DNA of 20,215 nucleotides from Zetaproteobacteria bacterium (lineage in GTDB: Bacteria; Pseudomonadota; Zetaproteobacteria; Mariprofundales; Mariprofundaceae), in contig JAJRTX010000314.1 of NCBI GenBank assembly GCA_021545665.1, forward strand, positions 1-20,215, given 5' to 3'. This document shows positions 1-7,297 of the stretch, piece after piece (position 1 is the first letter of the stretch; each line of letters starts with the position of its first letter). Under the pieces are notes generated by a model. It did not search any database, was not told where the DNA came from, and saw only the letters and a list, made by a program, of their open reading frames with translations. The position numbers and the translations under genes are program-made.

Positions 1-2
1 AT

Positions 3-929
3 CAGCTTGACCTGTTTTTGAAAGAGGCTGCCAACGCCGGTCAGGGAGCGACCTGTGAGTTCATTTTGCGAACAAAAACAGGCGCTCGCGTGCCGACTGA
101 ACTGTCCACCGCGCCCATTCAACTGGGCGGGCGCACGCTTATTTTAGCCATGGTGCGTGATATCACAGACCGCAAAAGGGCGCAGAAGCTGGAAAAATTA
201 CAAATGCAGGAAAAGGAACGCGCTTCGCGCCTGATGATCCTGGGCAGGATGTCAGCCGAGATTGCACATGAATTGCATCAGCCTCTTTCGGCAATTCTCA
301 GCTATGCGGACACCTGTTCGCGATTGATGAGAAACGGCGAGGTAGAGGCGGATAAACTAGGGGGAATTCTGGAAAAAATATCGGCTCAGGCCAACCGAGC
401 GGGACATGTTGTGCGGCATATTGGCAACTTCACTCGTAGTCAGGAAATGGCGCTTGCATCAGTGGATTTGAATATGCTTATTCTTGAAACTGTGAAACTA
501 GCTGAGCTTGAAACCCAAAAGTACCGGGTAGAAACTGAGACAGAGCTCGCAGCAGCACTGCCGCTGGTGTTTGCCGATCATTTACTCATTCAGCAGGTGT
601 TGCTGAACCTGATCCGCAATGCCTGTCAGGCTATGGAAGACATGGAACCATGTCAAAGGCAACTGACGATCAGCACAGACCGGGCTGATCAGGATAGTAT
701 CAAAGTTTCAGTGTGTGATCAGGGAGCGGGACTGGCGCCGGAAGAACTGGAACAGATGTTTGATCCATTCTTTAGCTTGAAGAAAGAGGGTATGGGCCTG
801 GGACTGTCGATGAGTTACTCGATCATCGAGAACCTCGGAGGGCGTTTATGGGCGGAGAGGCTTGCCGAAACAGGATTAAATATTTGCTTTACCCTGCCAA
901 TTGCCGGATCATTGTGTGATGGAAAGTGA
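3..929 (+). CDS. PAS-domain sensor histidine kinase, 5'-truncated by the window edge
   Basis: Sensor kinase of a two-component pair, open at the left edge; the reading frame runs back to the first bases, so the true start lies upstream. The first ~55 residues are the end of a PAS domain (the stretch ending VRDITDRKRAQ is typical of PAS/PAC). A HisKA dimerisation helix follows, with the phospho-acceptor His in AHELHQPLSAI. The HATPase domain shows the N box (NLIRNACQAM), G1 box (DQGAGL) and F/G2 boxes (FDPFF, GMGLGLS). The layout matches FixL/TodS-like kinases. No membrane segment is visible in the part present. Its 3' end overlaps the response regulator by 11 bp, so the two are surely co-expressed. 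The signal sensed cannot be read from this fragment; neighbouring genes suggest oxygen, redox or an electron acceptor (inference). Confidence 0.93.
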   Translation, partial: QLDLFLKEAANAGQGATCEFILRTKTGARVPTELSTAPIQLGGRTLILAMVRDITDRKRAQKLEKLQMQEKERASRLMILGRMSAEIAHELHQPLSAILSYADTCSRLMRNGEVEADKLGGILEKISAQANRAGHVVRHIGNFTRSQEMALASVDLNMLILETVKLAELETQKYRVETETELAAALPLVFADHLLIQQVLLNLIRNACQAMEDMEPCQRQLTISTDRADQDSIKVSVCDQGAGLAPEELEQMFDPFFSLKKEGMGLGLSMSYSIIENLGGRLWAERLAETGLNICFTLPIAGSLCDGK

Positions 930-1533
930 TTTGATTGTCTATATTGTTGATGATGATGAAGCTGTACGCGATTCATTATGCGAACTCCTGGCATCGGAGG
1001 GTATGCAGGCGCAGACCTATGCTTCGGCTGCTGCATTTCTTGATGATTGCAATCCTGCCATGCATGGTTGCGCCTTATTCGATGTTCGCATGCCGGAAAT
1101 GTCCGGCATGGAATTATTACAACATCCAAAGCTGAAACAGATGACTATTCCCGTCATCCTGATGACAGCCTATAGTGATATACCTATGGCTGTGGAAGCC
1201 ATTAAATTTGGCGCTGTTGATTTTATAGAAAAACCTGTCAACAGTGACATTCTGCTAAAATCCATTCGTCGATATTTCAAGGATCATCAGGCGCAGCGGG
1301 TCAAGTACAGACAGCGCATCGAATATACTGAACGCCTGGCAAAATTGACCCCGCGTGAACGGGAAGTGATGGATTTGCTGGTGCATGGTAAAGCAAATAG
1401 AGAAGTTGCCGCACATTTGGGACTTAGCCCGAGGACTGTTGAGGTTCACCGTGCATCTATTAATCAAAAATTGGGTGTTAAATCCCTTTCTGACATGGTT
1501 CGTCTGGCACTTCTGGAGCAAGGTGGCATTTGA
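919..1533 (+). CDS. FixJ-family response regulator (receiver + LuxR-type HTH)
   Basis: DNA-binding partner of the upstream kinase. The N-terminal receiver has the acidic pair in VDDDE, the phospho-acceptor Asp in LFDVRMPEMSG, the switch Thr in LMTAYSD and the Lys in FIEKPV. The C-terminal LuxR/GerE HTH has LTPREREVMDLL and GLSPRTVEVHRA. About 205 residues, the usual FixJ length. I chose the ATG at 919 because the receiver starts right after it; a TTG at 901 would add six residues. The gene overlaps the kinase by 11 bp. FixJ-type regulators activate transcription when phosphorylated, and the next gene downstream is the cytochrome/Mo-enzyme unit behind a 470-bp control region, so that region is the natural candidate target (inference). 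Confidence 0.95.
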   Translation: MESDLIVYIVDDDEAVRDSLCELLASEGMQAQTYASAAAFLDDCNPAMHGCALFDVRMPEMSGMELLQHPKLKQMTIPVILMTAYSDIPMAVEAIKFGAVDFIEKPVNSDILLKSIRRYFKDHQAQRVKYRQRIEYTERLAKLTPREREVMDLLVHGKANREVAAHLGLSPRTVEVHRASINQKLGVKSLSDMVRLALLEQGGI

Positions 1534-1863
1534 TCCACGCTTAACGTGCATGGATTTTCCGCGTCATAAGATAAAACAGATACGACACGCATAAACGTTT
1601 CCCATAGCATGAAATTGCTTCATCTCATGGGGCGGAAAAAGGCATTCTCATTAATCGATGCGCAAACCTGGAAAAGGAAACTTCAGGCACATATTTTGAA
1701 CTCAGAAGTAGATACTGGTGCTTATTTCCATCGGAAAACCAATTCCTCACATCAGAATTCACATTGTAATCAAATTTCATATTCTATATTGCCCTGTCGG
1801 TATTGCGTATTAGCCGATTTTTCAGGCAATGCAGATTCAAACAATAGCTATTTATATAAATAA
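1534..1863. other. Non-coding stretch downstream of the response regulator
   Basis: I see no convincing gene. The longest open frame (1609-1863) has no ribosome binding site, low-complexity composition and no recognisable motif. An imperfect hairpin lies at 1601-1631 (CCCAT and ATGAA pairing with TTCAT and ATGGG across a 3/3 internal loop). It is not followed by a T-run on the + strand, so it is at best a weak terminator. The stretch is AT-richer than the flanking genes, as expected of a regulatory region. Confidence 0.6.
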
Positions 1864-1877
1864 TTGACGCAGATCAA
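1864..1877 (+). promoter_or_regulatory. FNR/FixK-type binding site
   Basis: The sequence TTGACGCAGATCAA matches the FNR consensus TTGAT-N4-ATCAA at 9 of 10 specified bases. Its centre (1870.5) is about 60 bp upstream of the start predicted from the -10 hexamer at 1918-1923. That is close to the class I activator distance of CRP/FNR proteins (about -61.5) and to the FNR position known for the E. coli nap promoter (about -64.5). This supports anaerobic induction of the cytochrome/Mo-enzyme unit. No fnr gene is in the window. Confidence 0.65.
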
Positions 1878-1917
1878 AGACGGGTTGAAATCAAATCGCT
1901 CTAGTTGCCGGATTACG

Positions 1918-1923
1918 TATAAT
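1918..1923 (+). promoter_or_regulatory. -10 hexamer of the cytochrome/molybdoenzyme promoter
   Basis: A perfect TATAAT. No good -35 hexamer lies 16-18 bp upstream, which fits a promoter dependent on an activator such as FNR. Transcription would start near 1930, leaving a leader of about 75 nt before the cytochrome start codon. A second, poorer -10-like sequence (TTATAT) lies at 1932-1937. Confidence 0.5.
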
Positions 1924-1944
1924 TACTTACGTTATATTACTTAC
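1922..1944 (+). repeat. Direct repeat of the 9-mer ATTACTTAC
   Basis: ATTACTTAC occurs exactly at 1922-1930 and 1936-1944. The two copies are 14 bp apart start to start, overlapping the last bases of the -10 element and the predicted transcription start. Tandem short sites at a promoter are often protein binding sites; here they could also be chance in an AT-rich stretch. Confidence 0.45.
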
Positions 1945-2004
1945 ATTTGAAAGGACTGTATCAACCATGACAGAAAGAATACTCGATCACAGGGAGGAAA
2001 TATT

Positions 2005-2658
2005 ATGTTTAGAATCAGCAACACCAGCATTTTTTTAATGGCTTTAGCAATGTCTTTAACACATGTATGGACATGCGCAGCCGCCACATCAAAAGGAGAA
2101 TCGCTATTCAATGAAAATTGTGCTGCCTGCCATCAGGCGGACGCTATCGGCAAGGCGGGCATTGCGCCCTCATTGATCAGTCCGCAATTCCTTGGCATCG
2201 CTTCAGACAAATTTCTTTTTGAAACAATCAGTAAGGGTCGTTCAGGCACGTCCATGCCCGCTTGGAGTGAAGAACTGGGAGAAAAGAAAATCATGGCTAT
2301 CATCTCTTACCTGCGCACGCATATCATGGAGGCAAACCGTTCAGCAGCAGTGGATGCGCAACGGATATCTATGGGCAATGCAGAACTGGGCAAGGTCTGG
2401 TTCCAGGGAATTTGCGCCCACTGTCATGGTGTTTATGGTCAAGGTTATGCAGGCGATGGTTCTGGAACGGCGATCGGCAGCCCGGACTTTTTACGGCTTG
2501 CCTCGGATGGATTTATTCGTGAAACCATCAAATTGGGTCGGGACAATACGCGCATGCTGCCCTTTAGCGGTTCTGCGGGAATAGCCAACATGAACGACTC
2601 GGAAATTGATGATGTCATCAAATACATGCGCACTCTGCGTATCCCTGAAGATTTATAA
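2005..2658 (+). CDS. Exported diheme c-type cytochrome
   Basis: Periplasmic electron carrier of 217 residues with a Sec signal peptide (hydrophobic segment ~residues 9-27, likely cleaved after CAAA). Two class I cytochrome c domains follow in tandem, each with one CxxCH haem site: CAACH at 39-43 and CAHCH at 137-141. Likely axial Met ligands are M84 (GTSMPAW) and M184 (NTRMLPF). The start has a strong ribosome site (AGGGAGG, 7 nt spacing). It lies 22 bp upstream of the molybdoenzyme and shares its promoter, so it is the likely direct electron donor to it, in the place NapB holds in classical nap operons. It is not NapB: the paired class I domains with Met ligands look more like cytochrome c4 or cytochrome c class IC proteins. 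Confidence 0.93.
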   Translation: MFRISNTSIFLMALAMSLTHVWTCAAATSKGESLFNENCAACHQADAIGKAGIAPSLISPQFLGIASDKFLFETISKGRSGTSMPAWSEELGEKKIMAIISYLRTHIMEANRSAAVDAQRISMGNAELGKVWFQGICAHCHGVYGQGYAGDGSGTAIGSPDFLRLASDGFIRETIKLGRDNTRMLPFSGSAGIANMNDSEIDDVIKYMRTLRIPEDL

Positions 2659-2680
2659 ATAAAAAAGGAGGAAACGGGTT

Positions 2681-5395
2681 ATGAAAAGAATCAAGGTTAA
2701 TCGGCGCGACTTTATCAAGGGTAGCGCCTATATTACTGCATCGGCTGCCGGTGTCAGCTTGCTGTCGGGCGGAAATCCTGAACTTGAGGCGGCGCCTGCT
2801 GTTGGCGAAGAGAATGATGAAGGACGTAAGGAGTTTCTGTCCGCCTGTCCATATTGTGGTGTGGGTTGTGGTACGCTCATACAAGTGGAGAAAGGGAAAA
2901 TCGTCTCCATGCGACCGGATCCCAAGCACCCGACCAACTTAGGCCTGCAATGCATCAAGGGGCTGACTGCCGCCGAACCGATCTACACAGATCGCCTGGA
3001 AGGAGATTCCTATGTGCGGAAGGATGTCTGGGCGGAATGGAGTAAACCAGACCACGGCAATCTGGAGTATGTCTCCAAAACCAAGGGCTCATTTGATGAT
3101 GAGCATTTCGTACGTGTTCCGTATGAAAAAGCCTCCGACATGGTCGCTCACAAGATAGCGTATATTCACCAGAAGCATGGTGGCAATTCCATTGCTTTGT
3201 ATGGTTCCGGGCAGTTGACCGTGGAAGGGCAGTGGCTGGAGAACCTGTTCATGAAGGGCATACTGGGATCGAATACCATTGAGGCCAATGCCCGCATGTG
3301 CATGACCTCGGCTGTGACCGCCTATTTCAAGACGCTGGGCTCAGATACGCCGCCGCTGGCTTATGAAGACATTGAACTCTCCGACATGGTGATGCATTTT
3401 GGTCATAATGCCCGCGAGTCACATCCGATTATCTATTGGCGCATCGCCGATCACAAGAAGAAAAAAGATATTCCAACCGTGGTTGTTGATCCGCGTTATA
3501 CCGGCTCCAGTATGGGATATGCGGATATCAACTCAAAAAACCACGTGCATGTGCCCATCCTGAATGGCGACATCAGCTTTTTGAATGCTCTGGCCTACGT
3601 CCTGCTCAAGGATCATAAGGATGTGATTGACTGGGAGTTTATGAAGAACCATACCGATGGCTGGAAGGAGTACACCGATGGCGTGCTCAAGGATTACAGC
3701 CCCGAGCAGGTGCAGGATCGCATGGGTGGCATCAACCACGACGTAAACCCGGCCTTAATTCGAAGAGTGGCAGGCATGTTCGCCGATGCCACGCGCAAGC
3801 GCCAGGCACGCACCAAGGGTAATCATGTGGGACACGGCGGTGTTATCATCATGTGGGGCATCGGTTACAACCAGCACATCCACGGCCAACATAATGTCAT
3901 TTCCATCATCAATCTGCTAAGCATGACCGGCAATCTGGCCAAGCCGGGCTGTGGACCATTTTCCATGACCGGTCAACCCAATGCCATGGGCGAACGCTTT
4001 ACTGGAGGCTTGACAGGGCGTCTTCCCTTTAATCAGGGACTTAAAAATGCGCCACACAGGGCCAAGATGGCCAAGGCATGGGGCGTACCCGAAAAGAATC
4101 TGATCAATGCCATGAATTCGGACAATTCAGGCATGGCCGTGGGTATGATGGAGCGTGGCCTAGTTGATGACAAGAGGAGAGTCAGGGCGATATTCCTTGT
4201 CTATGCCACCCATATTGATCTGCCGGATTCATATAATGTATCCAGGCCGGCGATGACCCGGATGTTTACTATCGCACAGGAAATCTACCGTCATGCGCCT
4301 AATAACCTCTATGCCGATGTAATCTTCCCGGCAGCAACCTGGGGCGAAGCGCAGGGAACATATATTCAGTCCGAACGCCGTATCTATGTCACCGATAAGG
4401 CAGCCCAGGGACCGAAAGGCTCCCATGCGGATCTGGATATGGTGATCGACAAAGGCAAGGAGATTGGAAAATTGCTCGGGGTTCCGAATGTGGATAAAAT
4501 CTTCCACTGGAAGAAACTGGCTGACGGTTCCTATGATGCCGAAGAGGTCTTCCGTGATCTCGTCGTAGCATCCAAAGACACCGATACCGATTTGACCGGC
4601 ATGCTGGATGTGGAGAAGAAGGATGGAATCGGCCTTTATGACCAGCTTCGTGAACTGCGTGGCGTTCAGTGGCCGGCACCAACCTATGCTCTCGCCAGGG
4701 CCGGTGGCGCTAAACGGCGCTATATGGCCCAGGAGGGTGTTTGGAAGAATCGGCCCTATGGCTATTTCCGCACCAAGGACGGCAAAATGCATTTCAAACT
4801 ATGTCAGCAGGATTACAGCAAACGTGAGGAAGTCACGAATCAACTGATGAGATTCGGTGTTGACAAAGATTTCTTAACCATCGACAACAAAAAGTTGCTG
4901 GTGCAGGCACGGGATATGGCATTAACGCCTGATCTTCCTGATGAGAAACATCGCGGAAAGTATTGGTCTGAAATTCCAAAAGACAAGTATCCTTACTGGA
5001 TGGCCTTCGGTGTAGTCTATGAGCATTTTCATACGGCCAAGTGTAACCGTTCCGCCACATTGCGGCGGCTTGTCCCGGAGATGTATGTCGAAATGCATGA
5101 GGACGATGCCAAAGACCTCGGTATCAAGGATGGGGATATGGTGCGCCTGATTACCCGGCGCGGTCATATTGAAGCCCGCGCTCAGGTAGGTGGTACCAAC
5201 AGCCTGATCAAGCCGGCACGCAACTTCGTCCCGCGCGGATTCATGTTCTCGCCATGGAACCTGTCGGTGGCAGACAGTGCCGATCCGAAGTTCAACAAGT
5301 GGCTGGTAAACGGTACGACTAATCGTGCTTACGATCCGGTGTCGGGACAGGCGGATTTCAAGAAGTTGGCTGCCCGCATCGAAAAAATCGTCTGA
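2681..5395 (+). CDS. napA: Tat-exported molybdopterin oxidoreductase, NapA/NasA-type nitrate reductase clan
   Basis: Catalytic subunit of 904 residues, probably a periplasmic nitrate reductase binding Mo-bisMGD and one [4Fe-4S] cluster. The Tat signal is NRRDFIKG at residues 7-14, followed by a hydrophobic stretch. The cluster cysteines are C56, C59, C63 and C91 (CPYCGVGC ... LQCIKG). The expected Mo ligand is C207 in NARMCMTSAV. The C-terminal molybdopterin-binding domain ends in PRGFMFSPWNLS and TNRAYDPVSGQADFK, as in NapA. Several motifs (CPYCGVGCG, YEDIELSD, GQPNAMG) read like assimilatory NasA/NarB rather than NapA, yet the length and Tat signal fit exported NapA. A strong ribosome site (AAGGAGG) precedes it, and a terminator follows directly. 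Nitrate is the likely substrate by family, but another oxyanion cannot be excluded. The symbol is given by best family fit. Confidence 0.85.
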   Translation: MKRIKVNRRDFIKGSAYITASAAGVSLLSGGNPELEAAPAVGEENDEGRKEFLSACPYCGVGCGTLIQVEKGKIVSMRPDPKHPTNLGLQCIKGLTAAEPIYTDRLEGDSYVRKDVWAEWSKPDHGNLEYVSKTKGSFDDEHFVRVPYEKASDMVAHKIAYIHQKHGGNSIALYGSGQLTVEGQWLENLFMKGILGSNTIEANARMCMTSAVTAYFKTLGSDTPPLAYEDIELSDMVMHFGHNARESHPIIYWRIADHKKKKDIPTVVVDPRYTGSSMGYADINSKNHVHVPILNGDISFLNALAYVLLKDHKDVIDWEFMKNHTDGWKEYTDGVLKDYSPEQVQDRMGGINHDVNPALIRRVAGMFADATRKRQARTKGNHVGHGGVIIMWGIGYNQHIHGQHNVISIINLLSMTGNLAKPGCGPFSMTGQPNAMGERFTGGLTGRLPFNQGLKNAPHRAKMAKAWGVPEKNLINAMNSDNSGMAVGMMERGLVDDKRRVRAIFLVYATHIDLPDSYNVSRPAMTRMFTIAQEIYRHAPNNLYADVIFPAATWGEAQGTYIQSERRIYVTDKAAQGPKGSHADLDMVIDKGKEIGKLLGVPNVDKIFHWKKLADGSYDAEEVFRDLVVASKDTDTDLTGMLDVEKKDGIGLYDQLRELRGVQWPAPTYALARAGGAKRRYMAQEGVWKNRPYGYFRTKDGKMHFKLCQQDYSKREEVTNQLMRFGVDKDFLTIDNKKLLVQARDMALTPDLPDEKHRGKYWSEIPKDKYPYWMAFGVVYEHFHTAKCNRSATLRRLVPEMYVEMHEDDAKDLGIKDGDMVRLITRRGHIEARAQVGGTNSLIKPARNFVPRGFMFSPWNLSVADSADPKFNKWLVNGTTNRAYDPVSGQADFKKLAARIEKIV

Positions 5396-5422
5396 CGGAT
5401 GGACGATCCTGTACGACAGGAC

Positions 5423-5457
5423 AACAGGGCCGGAGCATTAGCTCCGGCCCTGTTTTT
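5423..5457 (+). terminator. Strong rho-independent terminator after the molybdoenzyme gene
   Basis: A perfect GC-rich stem of 14 bp (5423-5436 with 5441-5454) with the 4-nt loop ATTA, running into TTTTT at 5453-5457. It begins 27 bp after the napA-like stop codon and ends only 9 bp before the next start codon, splitting the cytochrome/Mo-enzyme unit from the Fe-S genes. Confidence 0.93.
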
Positions 5458-5466
5458 CATCAGCCA

Positions 5467-6060
5467 ATGAATCGTAGGCGATTCCTGTGTGCGGCGCTGG
5501 GCAGTACGGTCACTGTTTTAACAGTACTCTCATCCATACCTGGCGCAGCTTGGGCAGCGCGCAAGGTTGCAACCATGCGCATGCGCTTTCTCCGTCCGCC
5601 AGGGGCATTGGCGGAGGATGAATTTTTAAGCCGCTGTATTCGTTGTGGCAAATGTTCGGAGGTCTGCCCAAACAATTGTATCAAGTATTTCGGGTTTGAA
5701 ACAGGTGTTTCCGTCATGGGATCACCCTACATCACGCCACGTGAGCAGGCCTGTATCCTGTGTATGAAGTGTGGGGATGCCTGTCCAACCGGTGCGCTGA
5801 AGCCTATCAAGCGCACAAGGGAAGATATTCTTGAAAATGTAAAAATGGGGTATGCACATGTTGATGAAAGCATCTGCCTCTCTTTTCAAGGCAAAACCTG
5901 TGGCGTATGCGCTCGCGCCTGTCCGCTTGGCCCAGTCGCCATTACGGTAGGCTTTCTGGAACAGCCGCATGTCCAGGATGATTGTATCGGTTGCGGGCTT
6001 TGTGAACGGTCTTGTATCCAGATGCCTCAGGCTATTCGAATTATTCCCAATTTAAAGTAA
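5467..6060 (+). CDS. NapG-like Tat-exported ferredoxin, first copy
   Basis: Periplasmic electron-transfer protein of 197 residues with four [4Fe-4S] cysteine sets: C57/60/63/67, C96/99/102/106, C137/145/148/152 and C173/176/179/183. The wider spacing of the third set is typical of NapG. The N-terminus MNRRRFLCAALG plus a hydrophobic run ending PGAAWA is a Tat signal, which fixes the start at 5467. NapG works with membrane NapH to pass quinol electrons to the periplasmic reductase. No Shine-Dalgarno sequence is visible: the bases where one should sit are the T-tract of the terminator just upstream. It shares the LRPPGAL segment with the second NapG-like gene at 8278-8931, so the two are paralogues. 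It may be expressed weakly by read-through or from a promoter I could not find. Confidence 0.88.
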   Translation: MNRRRFLCAALGSTVTVLTVLSSIPGAAWAARKVATMRMRFLRPPGALAEDEFLSRCIRCGKCSEVCPNNCIKYFGFETGVSVMGSPYITPREQACILCMKCGDACPTGALKPIKRTREDILENVKMGYAHVDESICLSFQGKTCGVCARACPLGPVAITVGFLEQPHVQDDCIGCGLCERSCIQMPQAIRIIPNLK

Positions 6061-6101
6061 CTACTCAGCTCCCCACCCTCAAATGGCTGTATGTAGATTA
6101 A

Positions 6102-6266
6102 CCTAAAATCCTCAGTTGGGAGTGCGTGCAGGGTGTAAGATATTGATTTGAAGGGCGTAAGGCAAAAAATCGTCGTCACCTTATTGGTGATAAGAGTTTT
6201 TTTTTCGTTTAGCAAAGCGAATCAAGAGCTTGCGCCATGTGGGTGCTTCCAACTGAGGATTCTAGG
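6102..6266. mobile_element. 165-bp MITE-like insertion with inverted ends and 5-bp target duplication
   Basis: The two ends are inverted repeats starting CCTA-AATCCTCAGTTGG; 19 of the first 21 positions match between 6102-6122 and the complement of 6246-6266. An identical ATTAA flanks each side (6097-6101 and 6267-6271), as a target-site duplication should. There is no coding capacity, but there is an internal short hairpin (TCACC/GGTGA near 6176-6189) and a run of nine T at 6197-6205. CC...GG ends with a 4-6 bp duplication are seen in DDE families such as IS1380, but I cannot name the parent element. It sits directly before the ribosome binding site of the methyltransferase gene. Confidence 0.82.
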
Positions 6267-6282
6267 ATTAAAGGAGTGGCAA

Positions 6283-7275
6283 GTGAGTGAATTCCGCGCA
6301 GCGCAGGTTGAATATAGTAATTATTACCAGATGCTGTCCGATACGGTTCGTATGCAGGCATTCCATTCCGCTATCAATCAAACGATTAAGCCCGGAGATG
6401 TTGTAGTGGATCTTGGGGCAGGAACCGGGGTTTTGGGAATATGGGCGCTACAGGCAGGGGCGGCCAGAGTCTATGCCATTGAACAGACGGGAGCCATTGA
6501 TCTGGCGCGGGAAATTGCCCGTGTCAATGGTTGCTCGGATCGTATGGAGTTTATTCAGGACAATTCCCTGAACGTATCTCTTCCACAACAGGCCAACGTC
6601 ATTATCTCGGAAACACTCGGTAGTTTTGCGGTCGATGAGAATATGCTTCAGTTTATGACGGATGCGCGGGACAGAATGCTTGTGGATGGAGGGGCGATGA
6701 TTCCCGGCGAGATAGCGTTATTCGCCGCTCCGGTTGATAATAGAGATATTTATGATAAAATCGACTTCTGGCATCAGTTTCCAGGAATTGATTTTTCACC
6801 CGCCTTTGATGTTTTCTCGCGCAAAATGATGGTGGAAACCATACTTGCCAGTCAGCTTTTGGCGGAACCGCTAAGACTCGACACGGTGAATTTATACAAT
6901 TATAAGGGAACATCTTATATGTCCCGTGGTTATTTCCCAATCCTGCGGCCAGGGGTAATTTATGGTATGGCTGGCTGGTTCAACGCAACATTAAGTAAGG
7001 GCGTATGCATCAATGCCGCACCGGATCAACCGGGAACGCATTGGCAGCAGGCTTTTTTCCCGTTTCGTGATCCCATCCGGGTTGTGCGCGGGGATGTCCT
7101 TGACTGGTCGATTGAGGTCAGCGGCTTAGCTTCTGACAGTGACCATACTAAAATCTCCTATCAATACCGCTGCACCCAGATGCGTAAAGAGATGCAGAAT
7201 AAGGGGATTGGCAGAAATGCGCCCTGTCCTTGCGGCAGCGGATTAAAGTTTAAAAAATGTTGTGGGTGTTTATGA
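6283..7275 (+). CDS. Protein arginine methyltransferase-like protein with C-terminal SEC-C zinc motif
   Basis: SAM-dependent methyltransferase, 330 residues from the GTG at 6283, chosen for its AAGGAG site 6 nt upstream; an open frame back to 6148 would run inside the mobile element. The hallmarks of the PRMT family are in order: a Y-rich N-terminal helix (YSNYYQMLSD), motif I (VVDLGAGTGVLG, 41-52), a post-I acid (YAIEQ), the double-E loop (SETLG with E110, DENM with E119) and a THW loop (252-254). A β-barrel-like region separates the last two. The C-terminus is a SEC-C zinc site, CPCGSG...KKCC (C315, C317, C326, C327), as in SecA and several partner-binding proteins. These features predict transfer of methyl groups to protein arginine in the cytoplasm; the target is unknown. 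Bacterial PRMTs are uncommon. It is followed by napH-like after 22 bp. Confidence 0.85.
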   Translation: MSEFRAAQVEYSNYYQMLSDTVRMQAFHSAINQTIKPGDVVVDLGAGTGVLGIWALQAGAARVYAIEQTGAIDLAREIARVNGCSDRMEFIQDNSLNVSLPQQANVIISETLGSFAVDENMLQFMTDARDRMLVDGGAMIPGEIALFAAPVDNRDIYDKIDFWHQFPGIDFSPAFDVFSRKMMVETILASQLLAEPLRLDTVNLYNYKGTSYMSRGYFPILRPGVIYGMAGWFNATLSKGVCINAAPDQPGTHWQQAFFPFRDPIRVVRGDVLDWSIEVSGLASDSDHTKISYQYRCTQMRKEMQNKGIGRNAPCPCGSGLKFKKCCGCL

Positions 7276-7297
7276 TGTGTGAAAAGGATGGTAACTG

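Noticed and set aside
1609..1863. 84-codon ORF between the response regulator and the cytochrome
   Set aside because: No ribosome site, the start lies in a hairpin, composition is unlike a protein and no motif is seen.
1885..1894. Second FNR-like site TTGAAATCAA
   Set aside because: The half-sites are separated by only 2 bp, unlike the FNR spacing.
4229..4792. Long minus-strand ORF inside the molybdoenzyme gene
   Set aside because: Antisense shadow of a clear coding gene, with no motif of its own.
6148..6282. N-terminal extension of the methyltransferase ORF starting at TTG 6148
   Set aside because: It lies almost wholly inside the mobile element; the GTG at 6283 has a proper AAGGAG site and matches the PRMT N-terminus.
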